Shown here one piece after another: positions 1-8,934 of a stretch of DNA of 64,000 nt (position 1 is its first letter; each line of letters begins with the position of its first letter). A program made the translations under genes and the position numbers. The notes under the pieces were generated by a model, which made no database searches, was not told where the DNA came from, and worked only from the letters and a program-made list of their open reading frames with translations. The DNA comes from CAYXFD01 sp964464175. Lineage in GTDB: Bacteria; Cloacimonadota; Cloacimonadia; Cloacimonadales; JAJBBL01. The stretch spans positions 1-64,000 of the forward strand of contig CAYXFD010000010.1 of assembly GCA_964464175.1 (NCBI GenBank), read 5' to 3'.

Positions 1-113
1 GGTTTGAAGGCTGTCGGTACCTCGAAAATCAGCCCCAACTGTAAAAGAAAAGTCTTGTGGTTCACAGATCCGCCGCCGGTACCGAATCTGATTCCGAAAC
101 CGACAAAATCTAC
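1..113 (-). other. Possible remnant of an outer-membrane barrel gene, cut by window edge
   Basis: Read on the minus strand, positions 113 down to 3 form an open frame that looks like alternating beta-strand residues (for example VDFVGFGIRFGTGGG, later LLQLGLIFEVP). It follows directly after a TAG stop (114-116) and has no good start codon, so it would be a decayed or frameshifted 5' part of a gene lying to the left. A plus-strand frame through the same bases is also open until a TAA near 115 but looks less protein-like. Evidence is weak and the call is tentative. Confidence 0.2.
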
Positions 114-132
114 CTAAGGCCTGAATACAAAA

Positions 133-163
133 AAGAGCCTGAGAAAAGAAATCTCAGGCTCTT
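133..163 (-). terminator. Rho-independent terminator of the first GLUG secreted-protein gene
   Basis: A perfect 11-bp stem (AAGAGCCTGAG at 133-143 paired with CTCAGGCTCTT at 153-163, 9-nt loop) lies 22 bp past the stop codon of the minus-strand gene. On that strand it is followed by a T-rich run. Confidence 0.8.
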
Positions 164-185
164 AAAAAGTAATTCTTTATCCGGT

Positions 186-1940
186 TTATTTCATTAACAC
201 CATCTTCTTTATTGCTTCATAGCCTTGGGAAGTTACCATCCTATAGAAATAGATGCCGGAAACAACATTCTTTCCACTGTTATCCTTTCCATCCCAGATA
301 ATTGAATGCGTACCTTTAGGATGATTCTGATTTTTCAACAATGTCTGCACCGATTGACCAAGCATGTTATAAACCTCGATTGTCACTTCCGCAGATTCAG
401 CCAGAGAGAATTTGATCGCAGTTGCCGGGTTGAAAGGGTTGGGATAGGCACTGATTAATTCTGTCCTGAGGACTACGGGTGTAGTACCTGAATCTTCTTC
501 ATATTCAACTACAACGGAAACCGGGCCATGAAAATCAGTTGTCAGGTCATACTCAACAGATTGCAGCCAATAATAGTACATCTGACCATTATGAACCTCA
601 TCATCAATATAATTGTAACTTACGGCTGTAGAAGAATTGTAAGCGTTGATCAGATTCAGGTTTATCATAAATGATTCATCAAGGGTATTAGTGATACTGC
701 GGAAAACATTGTAACCGAGAAGGTTCGTTTCCGTTTCTGCTCTCCATTGCAGATTAACAGCCAGATCAGATGTTATCACTGCGGTAAATGATGATAATTC
801 AACCGGCAGTGGAGTATCTTCGACAAATTCTATACACTGCAGATAGGGATAACCGTCATTTTCATTCTCATCCATTGCCCAGATGTCAGTGAAATCCCAG
901 GCTTCGTCAAGTCCGACAGTAGCCGTGTTGGTAAAGGTGTCGATATCCTTCATTTCTGTTGTAGTTTTCCCCGTTCCACCGGCACTGGTACTCTGTCCTG
1001 ACGTTTGCGTATTCCAAAATGAATCTTCAACTACTCCAACATTTGAACCCGGACCTGATAAATTACCAACCAAACCTCCGACTAAACTTGAGCCTTGTCC
1101 ATTGACCTGTCCGATAGAATAGGATTTCTCAATCATACCTCTTAAATCTGCACAGCCGGCGATGCCCCCGATCCTTTCTGCTCCACTATCTTCGGCAGTA
1201 ACACTCCCCAGGGCGTAACTGTTAAGGATCGTTCCTTTCTGATTACAGCCTGACAGACCGCCAAATTTGTCTTTTCCGGCAGAGGGATTATTCGATAAAC
1301 TAACGTTGATATCTGCATAACAAGATCTGATCAGGGAATTATCCGTTCCGCCGGGTGTTTCCCGATAGCTGTTGTTGGAGCCTACTAATCCACCTGTTGC
1401 TCCATCACCGACAACCGAACCGTTTTCTGCGGTGCAGCATTCGATAAGAGTATTGGTATTGCCGGTAATTCTGCCGACAAGAGTACCTGTTCCTCTCCCG
1501 CCTATTACGGTTACACCGGTCAAGTTTACTTTCCTGATAGTACTGGCTTGAGTGTTCTGACCTGTGGGATGACCGAAATGACCAAAAAGCCCGACATTAC
1601 CTTCTGTTGGTCTGTTAATATACAAACCGCTTATCGTATATCCCTGACCGTCATAAGAACCGCTGAATTTTGTTGTGGCATTTCCTATCGGTAACCAGCC
1701 GTCTCCATCGAACCACTCCTCGGTATCCGAAGCATCAATTTTTGCTGTTTGTATATAATAGTAGTCCCAACGACTGGAATTGTCTGCTATCCAATAGAGA
1801 TTGCTTAAAGTAGCAATTTCATAAGGAGATAGTTCCGAGCCTGTTCCTTCTGCGGGTATAACAGCAGTCTGGGAAAAAAGAAGTGTATTGGTAATTATCA
1901 GTAATGAGATCGAAATGATAAAAATCTTCAAACTTTTCAT
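186..1940 (-). CDS. Secreted GLUG-repeat protein with type IX-like C-terminal sorting domain
   Basis: Predicted exported surface or extracellular protein, 584 residues. The ATG at 1940 is preferred because GGAGG lies 5 nt upstream; a TTG four codons earlier would put the ribosome site inside the gene. A signal peptide ends near SLLIITNTLLFSQ. Then come an N-terminal region (SPYEIATLSNLYWIA), GLUG-type repeats at about 85-310 (GGLVGSNNS, FGGLSGCNQKG, GGIAGCADLRG, GGLVGNLSG) and a fibronectin-like stretch starting LPVELSSFTAV. The last ~85 residues are the FlgD-Ig-like sorting domain (AYPNPFNPATAI to IKKMVLMK). GLUG repeats occur in adhesins and peptidase-associated surface proteins; the ligand here is unknown. 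It is a paralogue of the next gene upstream and shares a near-identical 3' end with it. No secretion machinery is visible in the window. Confidence 0.85.
   Translation of the reverse strand: MKSLKIFIISISLLIITNTLLFSQTAVIPAEGTGSELSPYEIATLSNLYWIADNSSRWDYYYIQTAKIDASDTEEWFDGDGWLPIGNATTKFSGSYDGQGYTISGLYINRPTEGNVGLFGHFGHPTGQNTQASTIRKVNLTGVTVIGGRGTGTLVGRITGNTNTLIECCTAENGSVVGDGATGGLVGSNNSYRETPGGTDNSLIRSCYADINVSLSNNPSAGKDKFGGLSGCNQKGTILNSYALGSVTAEDSGAERIGGIAGCADLRGMIEKSYSIGQVNGQGSSLVGGLVGNLSGPGSNVGVVEDSFWNTQTSGQSTSAGGTGKTTTEMKDIDTFTNTATVGLDEAWDFTDIWAMDENENDGYPYLQCIEFVEDTPLPVELSSFTAVITSDLAVNLQWRAETETNLLGYNVFRSITNTLDESFMINLNLINAYNSSTAVSYNYIDDEVHNGQMYYYWLQSVEYDLTTDFHGPVSVVVEYEEDSGTTPVVLRTELISAYPNPFNPATAIKFSLAESAEVTIEVYNMLGQSVQTLLKNQNHPKGTHSIIWDGKDNSGKNVVSGIYFYRMVTSQGYEAIKKMVLMK
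190..261 (-). repeat. 72-bp near-identical 3'-end repeat, copy 1
   Basis: The coding end of this gene (last 24 codons or so of the sorting domain) matches positions 2073-2144 at 71 of 72 bases by eye. The only difference is C versus T at position 241 here. Surrounding sequence of the two genes is much less similar. Confidence 0.85.
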
Positions 1941-2002
1941 ATATTCCTCCAAAAGTTTTAGTAATTAGTTCTTCTCGTTTGGTTAGTTCCTCTAATGAAA
2001 AA

Positions 2003-2036
2003 CAGAGCCCGGAATAATTGATTTATCCGGGCTCTG
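2003..2036 (-). terminator. Rho-independent terminator of the second GLUG secreted-protein gene
   Basis: An 11-bp stem (CAGAGCCCGGA at 2003-2013 with TCCGGGCTCTG at 2026-2036) sits 33 bp past the minus-strand stop. On the minus strand it is followed by TTTTTCATT. Confidence 0.8.
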
Positions 2037-2068
2037 GTGTATAAATCTAAATAGTCTTCTCTGATTCT

Positions 2069-3937
2069 TTACTTCATTAACACCATCTTCTTTATTGCTT
2101 CATAGCCTTGGGAAGTTACCATCTTATAGAAATAGATGCCGGAAGATGCCTGACGTCCCTGGATATCTTTGCTGTTCCAGACTTCGGAATAGAATCCTCT
2201 CGGATAGTATTGATTATCAACCAGGGTTTGCATTCTCTGTCCCCGGGAATTATAAATTGTTATCGTTACTTCCGCTCCCTCTGCTAAACCGAATTGAATA
2301 GCAGTGGCCGGATTGAAAGGATTGGGATAAGCACCCAGCAACTCTGTTCTTACGACATTGGGAGAAGTTCCGCTTCCGTCATCATACTCTACCGTTACAG
2401 AGAGAGGTCCGTGAAATCCGTAAGTCAGGTCCATATCAATAGGCTGCAGCCAGTAGTAATATATCTGCCCGCTCATGGCAGCGTTATCAATATAGCTGTA
2501 GTTTATGGTGGTCGAAGAGTTATGGGCATCGATCAGAGAGGTATTGATCTTAAAGGCATCAGCCAGACTGTTAACCAAGCTCCGGTAAACGTTATAACCG
2601 AGCATATTGGTCTCCGTCTCCGCTCTCCATTGCAGGTTCACAGCCATATCTGCCGTCACCTGAGCTGTAAATGCCGAGAGTTCTACCGGAAGTGGCGGAT
2701 CCTCTTCAGTTTGAGTAGTAAAAGTCCAAGTAGGACAATACAAAGCTTCGACTTTGTCACTCCCCTTTGTTACATAGGGAATAACCTGCCAGCTATATTC
2801 CGTATCCAGATCAAGAGTTACTGCTAAAGGGTATTCCGTATCATCATCCAAATCGGTCATCGCCGGTTGACTGTCTCCGGTTTTCCAATAGGCAAAGAAA
2901 TAACCGTCAGGTGCAGGACCATCCGTATTATACTCCCATTCAAACGTTAGATTTGAAACTGGAATATCTATCGATTCATGAGGCGGATAAATCACTAAAG
3001 CAGGAAGTGGTCTGACTCCAAATCTAAAAATTGGATATCCGTCATTAACATGAGAATACATCGCCCAGATATCTACAAAATCCCAAATCTCATCTAAGCC
3101 TGTAGTCGAAGTATCTGTATAAGTATCAATATCCTTCATTACCGAAGTATTCTTACCGGTACCACCAGAACTGGTAGTCTGCCCGGAAGTTTCTCTGTCC
3201 CAGAATGAATTCTCCGTTTCGCTTCCTCCGCTGCTGGCTCCAATCAAGCCGCCAAGCAACACTCCACCACCAACAGTACCCGTGCTGTAGCATTTATCAA
3301 TAAGAGCAAACTCTCCCGTTGACTGTCCGATCAAGCCTCCTGCTCCAAAAAATGAAGCACTGACATTACATCTGCTAAAACTATTGTTGATCTCTGAGTC
3401 TGTGTTATAGCCAACTAATCCTCCTCCGTTGGTATAAGCTACAATAAAACCGGTAGTCATACACATTGTTATATCGGTTTCGAAATTCTGGCCTACCAAC
3501 CCACCAACTGCGTTATCACCGACAAAATCAACATTAATGAGAATTATACCTTTAAGCTCAGCTCCTTGCGTGTAACCAAAAAGCCCGATATTACTGGCAG
3601 AAGATCTGTCTATGAATAGATTGCTAATACTGTACCCTTGGCCATCATAAACTCCGGTAAATTTCGTAGTGGAATTTCCTATCTTAAACCAGCCTTTATC
3701 GTCATCCCAACTTGAGGTGTCTGAAGCATCAATATCTGCAGTTTGGATGAAGTGTGATGACCAGAGAGTATCTCCGGCAGCTATCCAGTAAAGATTATTC
3801 AAGGTAGCAATTTCATAAGGATTATCGGATGTTCCGGCATCAGCGTCTTCCACATTTGCAGGAGGAGTTGCTGTCTGCCCCCAGAGCATAAAATTAAAAG
3901 CTAAAAAGATCAATAAAAATAACGACAAGGTTTTCAT
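2069..3937 (-). CDS. Secreted GLUG-repeat protein with type IX-like C-terminal sorting domain (paralogue)
   Basis: Exported protein of 622 residues from the ATG at 3937, chosen for GGAGG 6 nt upstream and because the signal peptide (MKTLSLFLLIFLAFNFMLWG) starts there; the frame is open 25 codons further upstream without a signal. Order: signal peptide, N-terminal region like its neighbour (NPYEIATLNNLYWIAAGD), GLUG-type repeats (VGGLVGQNF, GGGLVGYNTD, AGGLIGQSTG, LGGLIGASSGG), an extra fibronectin-like domain at about 310-420 (SNLTFEWEYNTDGPAPDGYF) absent from the neighbour, a second LPVELSAFTAQ stretch, and the sorting domain ending IKKMVLMK. The tandem arrangement with the 186-1940 gene indicates local duplication, after which one copy gained or lost a domain. 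Function beyond surface display is unknown. Confidence 0.85.
   Translation of the reverse strand: MKTLSLFLLIFLAFNFMLWGQTATPPANVEDADAGTSDNPYEIATLNNLYWIAAGDTLWSSHFIQTADIDASDTSSWDDDKGWFKIGNSTTKFTGVYDGQGYSISNLFIDRSSASNIGLFGYTQGAELKGIILINVDFVGDNAVGGLVGQNFETDITMCMTTGFIVAYTNGGGLVGYNTDSEINNSFSRCNVSASFFGAGGLIGQSTGEFALIDKCYSTGTVGGGVLLGGLIGASSGGSETENSFWDRETSGQTTSSGGTGKNTSVMKDIDTYTDTSTTGLDEIWDFVDIWAMYSHVNDGYPIFRFGVRPLPALVIYPPHESIDIPVSNLTFEWEYNTDGPAPDGYFFAYWKTGDSQPAMTDLDDDTEYPLAVTLDLDTEYSWQVIPYVTKGSDKVEALYCPTWTFTTQTEEDPPLPVELSAFTAQVTADMAVNLQWRAETETNMLGYNVYRSLVNSLADAFKINTSLIDAHNSSTTINYSYIDNAAMSGQIYYYWLQPIDMDLTYGFHGPLSVTVEYDDGSGTSPNVVRTELLGAYPNPFNPATAIQFGLAEGAEVTITIYNSRGQRMQTLVDNQYYPRGFYSEVWNSKDIQGRQASSGIYFYKMVTSQGYEAIKKMVLMK
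2073..2144 (-). repeat. 72-bp near-identical 3'-end repeat, copy 2
   Basis: Partner of 190-261, differing at one base. It encodes the C-terminal end of the sorting domain (YKMVTSQGYEAIKKMVLMK here; YRMVTSQGYEAIKKMVLMK in copy 1). Confidence 0.85.
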
Positions 3938-4463
3938 AAGTACCTCCAGAAACCTCTTTAAAATCTTTATCCCAAAATCCTGAGTTCGAAACTCATGATC
4001 ACTCAATATCATTTAACATATTGCCGACGTTTATAAACTATCGACAATCTATAATCCAATGTCACAATATACCTCTTAATGATTCAGGATTTACTGTCAA
4101 GAACTTTCTCTAAATTTCGGTGTTTTTCTCAATTCATTCTCTCCATAAAAGGATTTTAAGGTTTTTCTCAAAGCAAGCAACCGGTCAGGAAGTCTCTTTT
4201 TGCTCAAGTCAGATTTAAATGAGAGAGGTAAGTTCTGATTTGCAGCCGAATAAAAGTGTTGAATAAGATACAACAATACTTTTTTTTTGGGCAGTATGAT
4301 TCCCAATGTTTCTTAGTTCTGCCCGATAAACTATTAAGGAAGGGAAAGATTATTGTTGACAGATAGCTCTTGGCTATTTTATTAGTTCCAGTTGATTTTT
4401 ATAGGGTTTATTGGGTCTTTGCATTCAATAGATCATGTTATATAGAGGTTTTGAGGTGAAACA
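3938..4463. other. Divergent intergenic region, no gene seen
   Basis: This 526-bp AT-rich stretch separates the minus-strand secreted proteins from the plus-strand TPR gene. Short frames here (for example a 69-codon one at 4097-4306) have no ribosome site or recognisable content. It should hold promoters for both directions; only the plus-strand candidate at 4356-4385 is reasonably placed. Confidence 0.6.
4356..4385 (+). promoter_or_regulatory. Candidate sigma-70 promoter for the TPR/DHp gene
   Basis: TTGACA at 4356-4361 and TATTAG at 4380-4385 with an 18-bp spacer, about 80 bp before the start codon. The -10 match is only 4 of 6. Confidence 0.35.
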
Positions 4464-5999
4464 ATGGGTGAACATAAGGGTAATACTCTATCCTTAGAAA
4501 AAGTTTATTGTAGTGTCCGGGAGATAATCCAGGAAGCCGGTAACGAAAAAACGGTAGATCCTGAAAAAACCATCATCTATGCCAAGACCGCCCTGAATAC
4601 TGCCCAGCAAAACAGAATGCCGGAAGAAGAGTTCGACTGCCATCTCCTTCTTGTCGATGGCTTTTTTCGTCTTAAGAATTATCGCCAAGCGATGGAATGC
4701 GTAGAAGAAGCCCTTTCTCTTGCCGGCAATCTCCATCCGCTCCGCAGAACAGACGCTTTGATCAGATGCGGGGACATTTTACAGGCTGAGAATAATGATA
4801 ACAAAGCCTTACATTCTTATCAGGAAGCTCTCAGAATAGTTGAGGATTCTGCCCCTGACAACCGGATATACGGTTCCATAATCCAGAAGATAGCTGCTCT
4901 TTATACAAAACAGAGCAAATTCACTCTTGCCCAGGACTATTATCAAGAACTGTTAGAGTGGTCTGAAAAACAAACAGATCAAGAAATAGCTGCCACAGCT
5001 CTTATCAGACTCGGTATTCTACATAATAGTTCTTTCTCTTACAGTAAAGCTCTGGAGTGTTTTCTCCGTTCTTTAGCTATTTTCAGAAGACTCAATCATA
5101 TTGACGGTATTTTGCTGAACAGGATAAACTTAGGTTTGCTTTACTGGCGTAGATACCAGTATAATAAAGCTCTCGAACATATGCAGGAAGCTTACAGGCT
5201 TAGAGATGAGACAACCGACAAATACCTCCCTTACGAGATATCAAGTATCTTAAGTATTATCTATCAAAGCCTCGACCAGAAGGATGATTATCAAAAGCAT
5301 CAAACTGAGGCAATCAGGCTCAAATTCGATGTTCATCAGACTCCTGAGCTAATCGCGACGGATAACCGAATGAATACCACCTTAGGTTACCGGTTGAATT
5401 CACTATTGAATGTTATCCGAAGGTTTATCGAATCAGGTGCCGGAGACTCTATCCGGGAAGGAGTAAATGAGGTTCTCTCTTTGATAGAAAAGGTTGATAA
5501 TAAGGATCTGGTTCAGAAAGCCTGCAAAGTCATTTCCGAGTATTATCATCATCTTAATGAGTACGAACAATCGGGTATCTTTTATATGAGGCATATCAAG
5601 CTTAATGAAGAGATACTCAACGAAAGAGAAATCGTACACTTTTCTGAAGTTGAAAACAGTCATTCTCTCACTGAGAGCGAGCAGAAAGCCGAAGAGAGCA
5701 TTAACAATGCCAAAACAAGTGCTGCCCTGGCAGTAGCTGCTACTGCCAGTCATGAAGTCAACCAGCCTCTGATGATTATCGTCGGTAATCTGGAATTACT
5801 GCAAAAAAGCTTGAGAGAGTTAGAGCTAAGCGAAAAACAAGAGAAGTATATCAAGAATATTAAGACCGGTGTGGACAGAATTACCGATATCCTCAATAAA
5901 TTTCAGAATGAAAAGGATATTCAGTTTCAGGAATATATCAAATCAAATGAGATGGTAGTCTTTAACGACCCCAAAGAACCGGAAGAAGAGAAAGCTTAA
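4464..5999 (+). CDS. TPR-repeat protein with C-terminal histidine-kinase dimerisation domain but no ATPase domain
   Basis: Soluble protein of 511 residues with no signal peptide; GAGGTG lies 5 nt before the ATG. Residues 1 to about 390 are tetratricopeptide repeats (for example KALHSYQEALRIVEDS, KFTLAQDYYQELLEW, KALECFLRSLAIFRRLN, KALEHMQEAYRL). Near 429-480 there is a HisKA-like helical hairpin with an H-box, SHEVNQPLM (His430), followed by a second helix (KNIKTGVDRITDILNKF). This matches the phospho-accepting dimerisation domain of sensor kinases, yet the chain ends about 30 residues later without N, G1 or G2 boxes, so it cannot bind ATP itself. It could be phosphorylated by another kinase or serve as a dimerising regulator; that is inference. 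Its stop overlaps the stop of the convergent gene by 3 bp. Confidence 0.75.
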   Translation: MGEHKGNTLSLEKVYCSVREIIQEAGNEKTVDPEKTIIYAKTALNTAQQNRMPEEEFDCHLLLVDGFFRLKNYRQAMECVEEALSLAGNLHPLRRTDALIRCGDILQAENNDNKALHSYQEALRIVEDSAPDNRIYGSIIQKIAALYTKQSKFTLAQDYYQELLEWSEKQTDQEIAATALIRLGILHNSSFSYSKALECFLRSLAIFRRLNHIDGILLNRINLGLLYWRRYQYNKALEHMQEAYRLRDETTDKYLPYEISSILSIIYQSLDQKDDYQKHQTEAIRLKFDVHQTPELIATDNRMNTTLGYRLNSLLNVIRRFIESGAGDSIREGVNEVLSLIEKVDNKDLVQKACKVISEYYHHLNEYEQSGIFYMRHIKLNEEILNEREIVHFSEVENSHSLTESEQKAEESINNAKTSAALAVAATASHEVNQPLMIIVGNLELLQKSLRELELSEKQEKYIKNIKTGVDRITDILNKFQNEKDIQFQEYIKSNEMVVFNDPKEPEEEKA

Positions 6000-7090
6000 A
6001 AAGCCTCCATAGCGATAAAGATAAGATTATAGGAGCCGGGCGAAAAACCGATATCTCCCCGCAGCAATACTCCGTCACCCTCAACGATCCGAAACCGGAA
6101 ACCACCCCCAAGCGATACTTTAAGATCGCTGTGATCCCAGTCACTATACTCACTGAAAACCGAGCCTGTTTCAACGAACAAAACGAATCCGATCCTTTTC
6201 GAAAACTTTCGTTCCCAGGGAAAAACCCTATACTCGGTACGGATAATAGCTATGGAACGGTCGATATAGCGTGCTGTTTGATAAGATCTCAGAAAATCAC
6301 CCAGTTGGAACATCTCCTGAAAGGGTACTCCCTTCGTATGATAGCCGGTGAAGAACTGAAAAGAAACAGATTGTTTCGCGGTCAGAGGGAAATACTTCCT
6401 CAAATCTATGGATATCCTTTTGAAGTCGTAATCACTGCCCAGAGTTTTGCTGTAGATAATACCACCTGCCTCATAAAACTCTCCCCGGGTAGCGAAGAAG
6501 CGACTGTTTCTTTTGTCTCTGGTCAGAAGTATTCCCTTGCCGACGACTTTTCCTCCGCTGCTTCCCCTGATACTGTTGGAAGCTAACAGCGGAGAATCAT
6601 CATCAGGTTTTACCTCAAAATTGCTATATTGAAACTGATATCCGAGACTCCAGAAGCGGTAAACCTGTTTACCAAGATTAAGGGAAAAGGCAAAATCCTT
6701 AGCCACATATTTTTCCGGATCCTCCTTCGAAGTATTGATTCCTACTCCGTAGAATTCACTGGGCCAGTTTTTGTACGATATATCAGTTTCGAGATAAAAC
6801 AAATTATCTGCCGTCTGATAACGGGGAATCAATGATATGACCATCTGTTTCTTTTGGGTGTATTGAGTAGAAAAGAGCAGGGTCAGTTTATCCTTTTCAT
6901 TGAAGTTGTCATGTAAACTTAAACTTCCGGCCAAACCTACCACAATACCGGTTTCCGAAGTATAAAGGGCATAAGGAAGAATGACTCTCTCCAATTTTGG
7001 CGGGAGATCAAATTCCGGTTCTTCCGTATAGCCGGGAGTTAAAGCAGCTAATCCGATAATGATTAGCAAGACAAAAAGTTTCTTACTCAT
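5996..7090 (-). CDS. D15/Omp85-like outer-membrane beta-barrel protein without POTRA domains
   Basis: A 364-residue exported protein: signal peptide MSKKLFVLLIIIGLAALTPG, then alternating beta-strand sequence through to a C-terminal phenylalanine (FIAMEAF), as in outer-membrane barrels. The motif GILLTRDKRNSRFFATRGEF near 185-205 resembles the D15/BamA surface-antigen signature in which a conserved Arg lies on a barrel loop. There is no room for POTRA repeats before the barrel, so it is a short family member rather than BamA itself. The usual BamA role is outer-membrane protein assembly, but short D15 barrels have varied or unknown roles. No clear ribosome site precedes the ATG. Confidence 0.7.
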   Translation of the reverse strand: MSKKLFVLLIIIGLAALTPGYTEEPEFDLPPKLERVILPYALYTSETGIVVGLAGSLSLHDNFNEKDKLTLLFSTQYTQKKQMVISLIPRYQTADNLFYLETDISYKNWPSEFYGVGINTSKEDPEKYVAKDFAFSLNLGKQVYRFWSLGYQFQYSNFEVKPDDDSPLLASNSIRGSSGGKVVGKGILLTRDKRNSRFFATRGEFYEAGGIIYSKTLGSDYDFKRISIDLRKYFPLTAKQSVSFQFFTGYHTKGVPFQEMFQLGDFLRSYQTARYIDRSIAIIRTEYRVFPWERKFSKRIGFVLFVETGSVFSEYSDWDHSDLKVSLGGGFRFRIVEGDGVLLRGDIGFSPGSYNLIFIAMEAF

Positions 7091-7187
7091 ATTTACTGTA
7101 TCCCGACTGAGATACTGTTAGTTGTGCTGGTTGCATAATACTCTGCCTTATTCTGTCTTCTGTAATATATAACCGGTTTTTCTTCTC

Positions 7188-8300
7188 TCATCCCAGTTGA
7201 AGATGCCCTTTCAAACGAAAATAGATCTCAATTCCCACCAGATGGGGATTAACGTTTCCTTCCAGTTTTTTTATCATTGTCTCCAAAAAGGTGATCAACC
7301 CGGTAATATGTTCTTCAATCAGCGGATTATGATCTGCGATTTTCTCAATCATCTCCAGACGGTCTATATTAACTATCTCCTCAGGAGAGGAAAAATAGAA
7401 GGCAATGTCACTGATCCAGATTATCAGATTGAGAATAATATCGATCAATTCACTGACATTCTTTAGTGTCTTATATTTATCAATAAAGGAAATAAAACCG
7501 AGATCGTCACCCTGCAGGATCAAACTTATGAACTGTAAGACACTCTGCCGGGACTCAATCCTTTGATCGCCTATGAGGCTGAGCGCCTTTTCCATATTGC
7601 CGTCGGCAATACGGGCTATGGTCTTGGCGGTAATTAATTCGCATCCCCTCTTATCAGTTAGTTCCTTTTCTATAACCTGACGCGAAAGCTTCTGAAAGCT
7701 GACTTTTTGGCAGCGAGAGATAATGGTCGGCAGCAGAGCTTCCGGTTTGGAAGTGGTCAGGATAATAACAACATCATCGGGAGGTTCTTCTAAAGTTTTT
7801 AGAAAAGCATTAGCTGCATTTACATTCATCAACTCAGCCCTTTCGATCAAGCAGATCTTATAGTTAGCTTCATTGCGGGAAAGAGATATCCTGTTTTGCA
7901 GCATTCTAATGCTGTCGATCCTCAAACTTATCGTTCCGCTGAAAAAAAACTCCTGCCAGGGAGTTTCTTTCTTATTCTCAAGATAGTTTTCATATTCGGC
8001 GAGCAATTTCTTGTCCTTGATCTCTCCCTCAGCGGTCAGCTCCAGATTCGGAGTTGGAAAAAGGTACAACATATCGGGATGGGAAAAGTTTTTCATTTTC
8101 AGACAAGAAGTACAGACTCCACAAGGACGTTCAGCTTTTTCCGAGAGACAGTTTATCGCCATCCCGTAATAGAGAGCAGTTGTAAATTTACCTACCCCTT
8201 CCGGTCCGTAGAAAAGATAGCTCTGGGCAATCTTCTCCTCATTTATGCTTCGGGATAGCAATTCAATAGTGTGCTCTTGCCCTTGAATGTTTTCGAACAT
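7188..8300 (-). CDS. holB: DNA polymerase III delta-prime subunit-like clamp-loader ATPase
   Basis: 370-residue AAA+ protein of the DnaX/HolB family, acting in the cytoplasmic clamp loader that opens the sliding clamp on DNA. Visible elements: Walker A GPEGVGKFT near 32-40, a zinc module C-x8-C-x2-C-x2-C (CLSEKAERPCGVCTSC), a Walker B-like stretch ICLIERAELMN, sensor region LKTLEEPPDD, and the SRC motif (IISRCQKVSF) characteristic of clamp-loader subunits. Length fits delta-prime rather than the longer DnaX. It lies 28 bp downstream of the acetyltransferase gene on the same strand, so they are probably co-transcribed. The ribosome site is weak. Confidence 0.85.
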   Translation of the reverse strand: MFENIQGQEHTIELLSRSINEEKIAQSYLFYGPEGVGKFTTALYYGMAINCLSEKAERPCGVCTSCLKMKNFSHPDMLYLFPTPNLELTAEGEIKDKKLLAEYENYLENKKETPWQEFFFSGTISLRIDSIRMLQNRISLSRNEANYKICLIERAELMNVNAANAFLKTLEEPPDDVVIILTTSKPEALLPTIISRCQKVSFQKLSRQVIEKELTDKRGCELITAKTIARIADGNMEKALSLIGDQRIESRQSVLQFISLILQGDDLGFISFIDKYKTLKNVSELIDIILNLIIWISDIAFYFSSPEEIVNIDRLEMIEKIADHNPLIEEHITGLITFLETMIKKLEGNVNPHLVGIEIYFRLKGHLQLG

Positions 8301-8328
8301 ATCTTAGCTTCTGTTTCTGTTGTATAGA

Positions 8329-8934
8329 TCAGATCAATTCAAGCTTCTTGGGCTTTCTTGATTCTTCATATTCTTCGGAGAAGTTCTTTTGGATAGTTGA
8401 ACTGTCAAAATCTTCACTCAGCAGATCCATGAAAATGATATCGTATCTATTCCCGGCTATTTGATAAGCTTCTCTTTGCCTGCCAATCTCTCTAAACCCG
8501 ATTTTTTCATAACATTTTACAGCTCTGATATTGTAAGCAAAAACCCGCAACATGATATTATGCATATTGAGAATATTGAAGGCATAGTCGAGCAATAACC
8601 TGCTTGCTTCTTCCCCATAGCCCTGATTCCAATAGTCCTTGTCTCCAATAAATAGTCCGAGTTCACAAGTATTACTATAGGGGTCAATATGATGCAGACC
8701 GGCGATACCGATTACTTTATTAATCTCCAAATCGACTACAATATAGACATGTTCTGATTTAGCCATTTTTTCCAGAATCTCTCTCTCCTTGGTTAAGGTT
8801 ATTGCCTCCCTTATCGTAGTAAGGTATTTGGTGACCTCCATATCATTCAACCACTCAGTAAAGGTCGCTGCGTCCTCAACATTTATGGGGGAAAGAAAGA
8901 CCTTCTTCCCGGTCATTTTCTTGAAGTATTTCAT
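8329..8934 (-). CDS. GNAT acetyltransferase, RimJ/RimL type
   Basis: 201-residue cytoplasmic N-acetyltransferase of the GNAT superfamily. Typical features are the N-terminal KKVFLSPINVEDAATFTEW, the central GIAGLHHIDPYSNTCELGLF strands, the acetyl-CoA loop region KDYWNQGYGEEASRLLLDYA (a Q-x-x-G-x-G/A variant) and the C-terminal AVKCYEKIGFREIGRQREA. RimJ/L relatives acetylate ribosomal protein N-termini, antibiotics or small amines; the substrate cannot be told from sequence. The ATG has GGAGGT 8 nt upstream. It is the first gene of a minus-strand unit with holB. Confidence 0.8.
   Translation of the reverse strand: MKYFKKMTGKKVFLSPINVEDAATFTEWLNDMEVTKYLTTIREAITLTKEREILEKMAKSEHVYIVVDLEINKVIGIAGLHHIDPYSNTCELGLFIGDKDYWNQGYGEEASRLLLDYAFNILNMHNIMLRVFAYNIRAVKCYEKIGFREIGRQREAYQIAGNRYDIIFMDLLSEDFDSSTIQKNFSEEYEESRKPKKLELI

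Noticed and set aside
2294..2827. 177-codon plus-strand frame opposite the second GLUG gene
   Set aside because: It is antisense to a well-supported secreted-protein gene, has no ribosome site and shows no recognisable domains.
4097..4306. 69-codon minus-strand frame in the first long intergenic region
   Set aside because: There is no ribosome site, signal or familiar sequence, and its length is compatible with chance in AT-rich DNA.
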